Assembly (NCBI RefSeq): GCF_013032455.1 | Contig: NZ_WQCF01000010.1 | Location: forward strand, 62,001 to 126,000 | Source of the DNA: Ruegeria atlantica | Lineage (GTDB): Bacteria > Pseudomonadota > Alphaproteobacteria > Rhodobacterales > Rhodobacteraceae | Direction of reading: 5' to 3' | Length of the DNA stretch: 64,000 bases | In this document: positions 62,319-64,000 of the stretch, piece by piece | How positions within the stretch are numbered: position 1 is the first letter of the stretch | Layout: each line of letters begins with the position of its first letter | Notes under the pieces: generated by a model | The model's input: the letters and a program-made list of their open reading frames with translations, nothing else | The model's database searches: none | Told to the model about the DNA's origin: nothing | Made by a program: the position numbers and the translations under genes

Positions 62319-63719
62319 ATGACACAAGAAAAATGGGGACAACTGCGTAACAAACTGCTCAAGGCGATCGGCAAGAACAACTACACCACCTGGATTGAAC
62401 CTCTGGAGCTGCAAGAGGTGCAGGATGGCGTAGCAGTGTTCTCGGTGCCGACGAACTTCATGGGCAATTACGTTAGCCAGAATTTTGCTGATCTGATTCT
62501 GTACGAAATGAACACCGCAGGAGAATCGGTTCAGCGATTGGCGTTTCGCGTCGCGGCTAACTCACCTGCACGTCCGTCAACCAATCCAGCTGCGACCGCA
62601 CCGGCTGTGACGCAGGACAGCCCTCAGACCCGCCCCCTGTCACAGCAAGCCGAACCAGCAAGCGATGCGCTCGAATCATTGCAGGCCGCGCCTCTGGATG
62701 CCCGTTTCACCTTTGACACCTTCGTGGTTGGTAAACCCAACGAATTGGCTCATGCCGCTGCGCGGCGCGTTTCGGAAGGTGGTCCCGTCACCTTCAACCC
62801 GCTGGTTCTTTATGGTGGCGTAGGTCTTGGCAAGACGCACCTGATGCACGCCATCGCCTGGGAGTTGAAGACAAAGCGCCCTGAGCTGAATGTGCTGTAC
62901 CTGTCGGCTGAACAATTCATGTATCGCTTTGTGCAGGCTCTGCGCGAGCGCCGGATGATGGATTTCAAACATTTGTTCCGTTCGGTCGACGTGCTGATGG
63001 TTGATGACGTGCAGTTCATCGCCGGCAAAGACTCGACTCAGGAAGAGTTCTTCCACACCTTTAACGCGCTGGTGGACCAGAACAAGCAGATCATCATCTC
63101 GGCCGACCGCGCCCCCGGTGAGATCAAGGATCTGGAAGACCGTGTGAAGTCGCGCCTGCAATGCGGCCTGGTCGTTGACCTGCATCCAACCGATTACGAA
63201 TTGCGTCTGGGCATTCTGCAAAACAAGGTGCAGCAGTACAGCAGTACTTACCCTGACCTGACCATTGCCGATGGTGTGCTGGAATTCTTGGCCCATCGCA
63301 TCTCAACCAACGTCCGAGTGCTGGAAGGTGCCCTGACCCGTCTGTTCGCTTTCGCGTCTCTGGTGGGTCGCGAGATTGATATGGAACTGACACAGGATTG
63401 TCTGGCTGACGTGCTGCGCGCTTCGGAGCGCAAGATCACCGTCGAGGAAATCCAGCGCAAAGTTTCGGACTACTACAACATCCGCCTGTCCGACATTATC
63501 GGACCCAAGCGCCTGCGGTCCTATGCCCGCCCGCGTCAGGTGGCGATGTATCTGTGCAAGCAACTGACCAGCCGCTCGCTGCCCGAGATTGGGCGCCGCT
63601 TTGGCGGACGCGACCACACCACAGTTATGCACGGCGTCAAGCGCATCGAAGAGCTGAAAACCACCGATGGCCAGATCGCGGAAGACGTGGAAATGCTGCG
63701 TCGCGCGCTGGAAGCCTAG
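62319..63719 (+). CDS. dnaA: Chromosomal replication initiator DnaA
   Basis: 466 residues from ATG 62319 (MTQEKWGQLRNKLLKAIG), with GTGAGG about 8 bases before; an ATG at 62298 in the same frame lacks a ribosome-binding site. Domain I covers about 1-85. A variable linker rich in Pro, Ala and Gln follows, then the AAA+ domain (Walker A GGVGLGKTHL; Walker B VLMVDDVQFIAG) and the DNA-binding domain IV with FGGRDHTTVMHGVKRIEEL. It starts replication at oriC. A terminator separates it from dnaN. Confidence 0.97.
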   Translation: MTQEKWGQLRNKLLKAIGKNNYTTWIEPLELQEVQDGVAVFSVPTNFMGNYVSQNFADLILYEMNTAGESVQRLAFRVAANSPARPSTNPAATAPAVTQDSPQTRPLSQQAEPASDALESLQAAPLDARFTFDTFVVGKPNELAHAAARRVSEGGPVTFNPLVLYGGVGLGKTHLMHAIAWELKTKRPELNVLYLSAEQFMYRFVQALRERRMMDFKHLFRSVDVLMVDDVQFIAGKDSTQEEFFHTFNALVDQNKQIIISADRAPGEIKDLEDRVKSRLQCGLVVDLHPTDYELRLGILQNKVQQYSSTYPDLTIADGVLEFLAHRISTNVRVLEGALTRLFAFASLVGREIDMELTQDCLADVLRASERKITVEEIQRKVSDYYNIRLSDIIGPKRLRSYARPRQVAMYLCKQLTSRSLPEIGRRFGGRDHTTVMHGVKRIEELKTTDGQIAEDVEMLRRALEA

Positions 63720-63745
63720 GCTTTATCCCCTACCGCTCAGGAGGT

Positions 63746-63774
63746 GCCCCGGATAATAAGGTCCGGGGCGTTTT
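63746..63774 (+). terminator. Intrinsic terminator after dnaA
   Basis: GCCCCGGA-N8-TCCGGGGC (63746-63769) followed by a T-rich GTTTTCTT. It suggests that dnaN is transcribed from its own promoter in the following 174 bases. Confidence 0.82.
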
Positions 63775-63948
63775 CTTGTGCGCAATTCTCCACGGTTGGA
63801 CGTGAACTGTGCCTGTGGGGCCACGCGGCCCTTGACGCATTGGCCATTCCAACCCAGAAATCCGTAAAAAATCCTTGTGCCTCAGGGTGGAACCGCTAAC
63901 GTGCCAGTCCCGCCTGTTTTCGGCACGCAAGTCAGAGGAATTGAGGGT

Positions 63949-64000
63949 ATGAAGATCAGCATCGAACGCGGCACCCTTCTTAAGGCCGTTTCGCAGGCCC
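63949..64000 (+). CDS. dnaN: DNA polymerase III subunit beta (sliding clamp), N-terminal fragment
   Basis: The last 52 bases open with ATG 63949 and encode MKISIERGTLLKAVSQA, the usual N-terminus of the beta clamp in this group, right after dnaA. The gene runs off the window edge, so only 17 residues are seen. The identification rests on these residues plus the standard dnaA-dnaN order. Confidence 0.9.
   Translation, partial: MKISIERGTLLKAVSQA

Noticed and set aside
1..64000. tRNA, rRNA, CRISPR arrays, insertion sequences or prophage genes
   Set aside because: No cloverleaf-like sequence, regular spaced repeats, transposase or phage structural gene was seen when reading the window.

Overview
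The window is 64 kb of a GC-rich alphaproteobacterial chromosome, almost certainly from the Roseobacter group of the Rhodobacteraceae; a Ruegeria-like genus is my best guess, by inference. The pointers are a DUF1523 protein, the rpsT-dnaA-dnaN end of the window, the type of flagellar gene cluster, a CtrA-type box beside motB and the character of the housekeeping proteins. No rRNA, tRNA, CRISPR array or insertion sequence was seen.

Layout. (1) 1-2.75 kb: the tail of a short-chain dehydrogenase, an AT-rich orphan gene and gabD. (2) 3.0-10.5 kb: a tightly packed plus-strand operon of mostly unrecognised genes: a long coiled-coil protein, a small membrane protein, a 372-residue unknown, a AAA+ ATPase, a two-TM membrane protein, a DUF6638-like protein, an 88-residue membrane protein and a DUF1523 protein. 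This is the best candidate here for an undescribed system. (3) 10.5-27.4 kb: a flagellar block in three transcription groups: flgI-flgL-flgK-flgE, motB and fliI on minus; flgB-flgC-fliE-fliQ-flgF-flgG-flgA-flgH-fliL on plus; and sltF-like-flhA-fliR-flhB-fliJ-like on minus. (4) 27.5-35.9 kb: an Lrp regulator, an MFS exporter, RNase D, and kdsD-lptC-lptA-lptB-hpf-ptsN for LPS transport and ribosome hibernation, followed by envelope genes (CAP lipoprotein, L,D-transpeptidase, a small secreted peptide).

(5) 35.9-43.6 kb: hemH, a methyltransferase, comF, grxC, a nitrilase-family amidase, marR, a hypothetical, ubiG, prolyl iminopeptidase and a short solute-binding protein. (6) 43.7-49.1 kb: the rimP-nusA-ylxR-infB transcription/translation operon between two intrinsic terminators. 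(7) 49.2-56.8 kb: a class III nucleotide cyclase with a homopolymer frameshift, the tryptophan-to-kynurenine pair, the threonine-catabolic pair tdh-kbl with an XRE-cupin regulator, and a thiolase. (8) 56.8-64 kb: ubiB-ubiE, a 45-codon small ORF, mutM, enoyl-CoA hydratase, rpsT, dnaA and the first codons of dnaN.

Most genes are co-transcribed, with 1- or 4-nt stop/start overlaps. Strong intrinsic terminators close ptsN, the small secreted peptide, infB, the hydratase, rpsT and dnaA. AT-richer genes (338-1009, 4083-4349, 7444-8202, 40355-40951, 49241-50585) stand out from the GC-rich background and may have been acquired later. Family names come from reading the translations without any database search.
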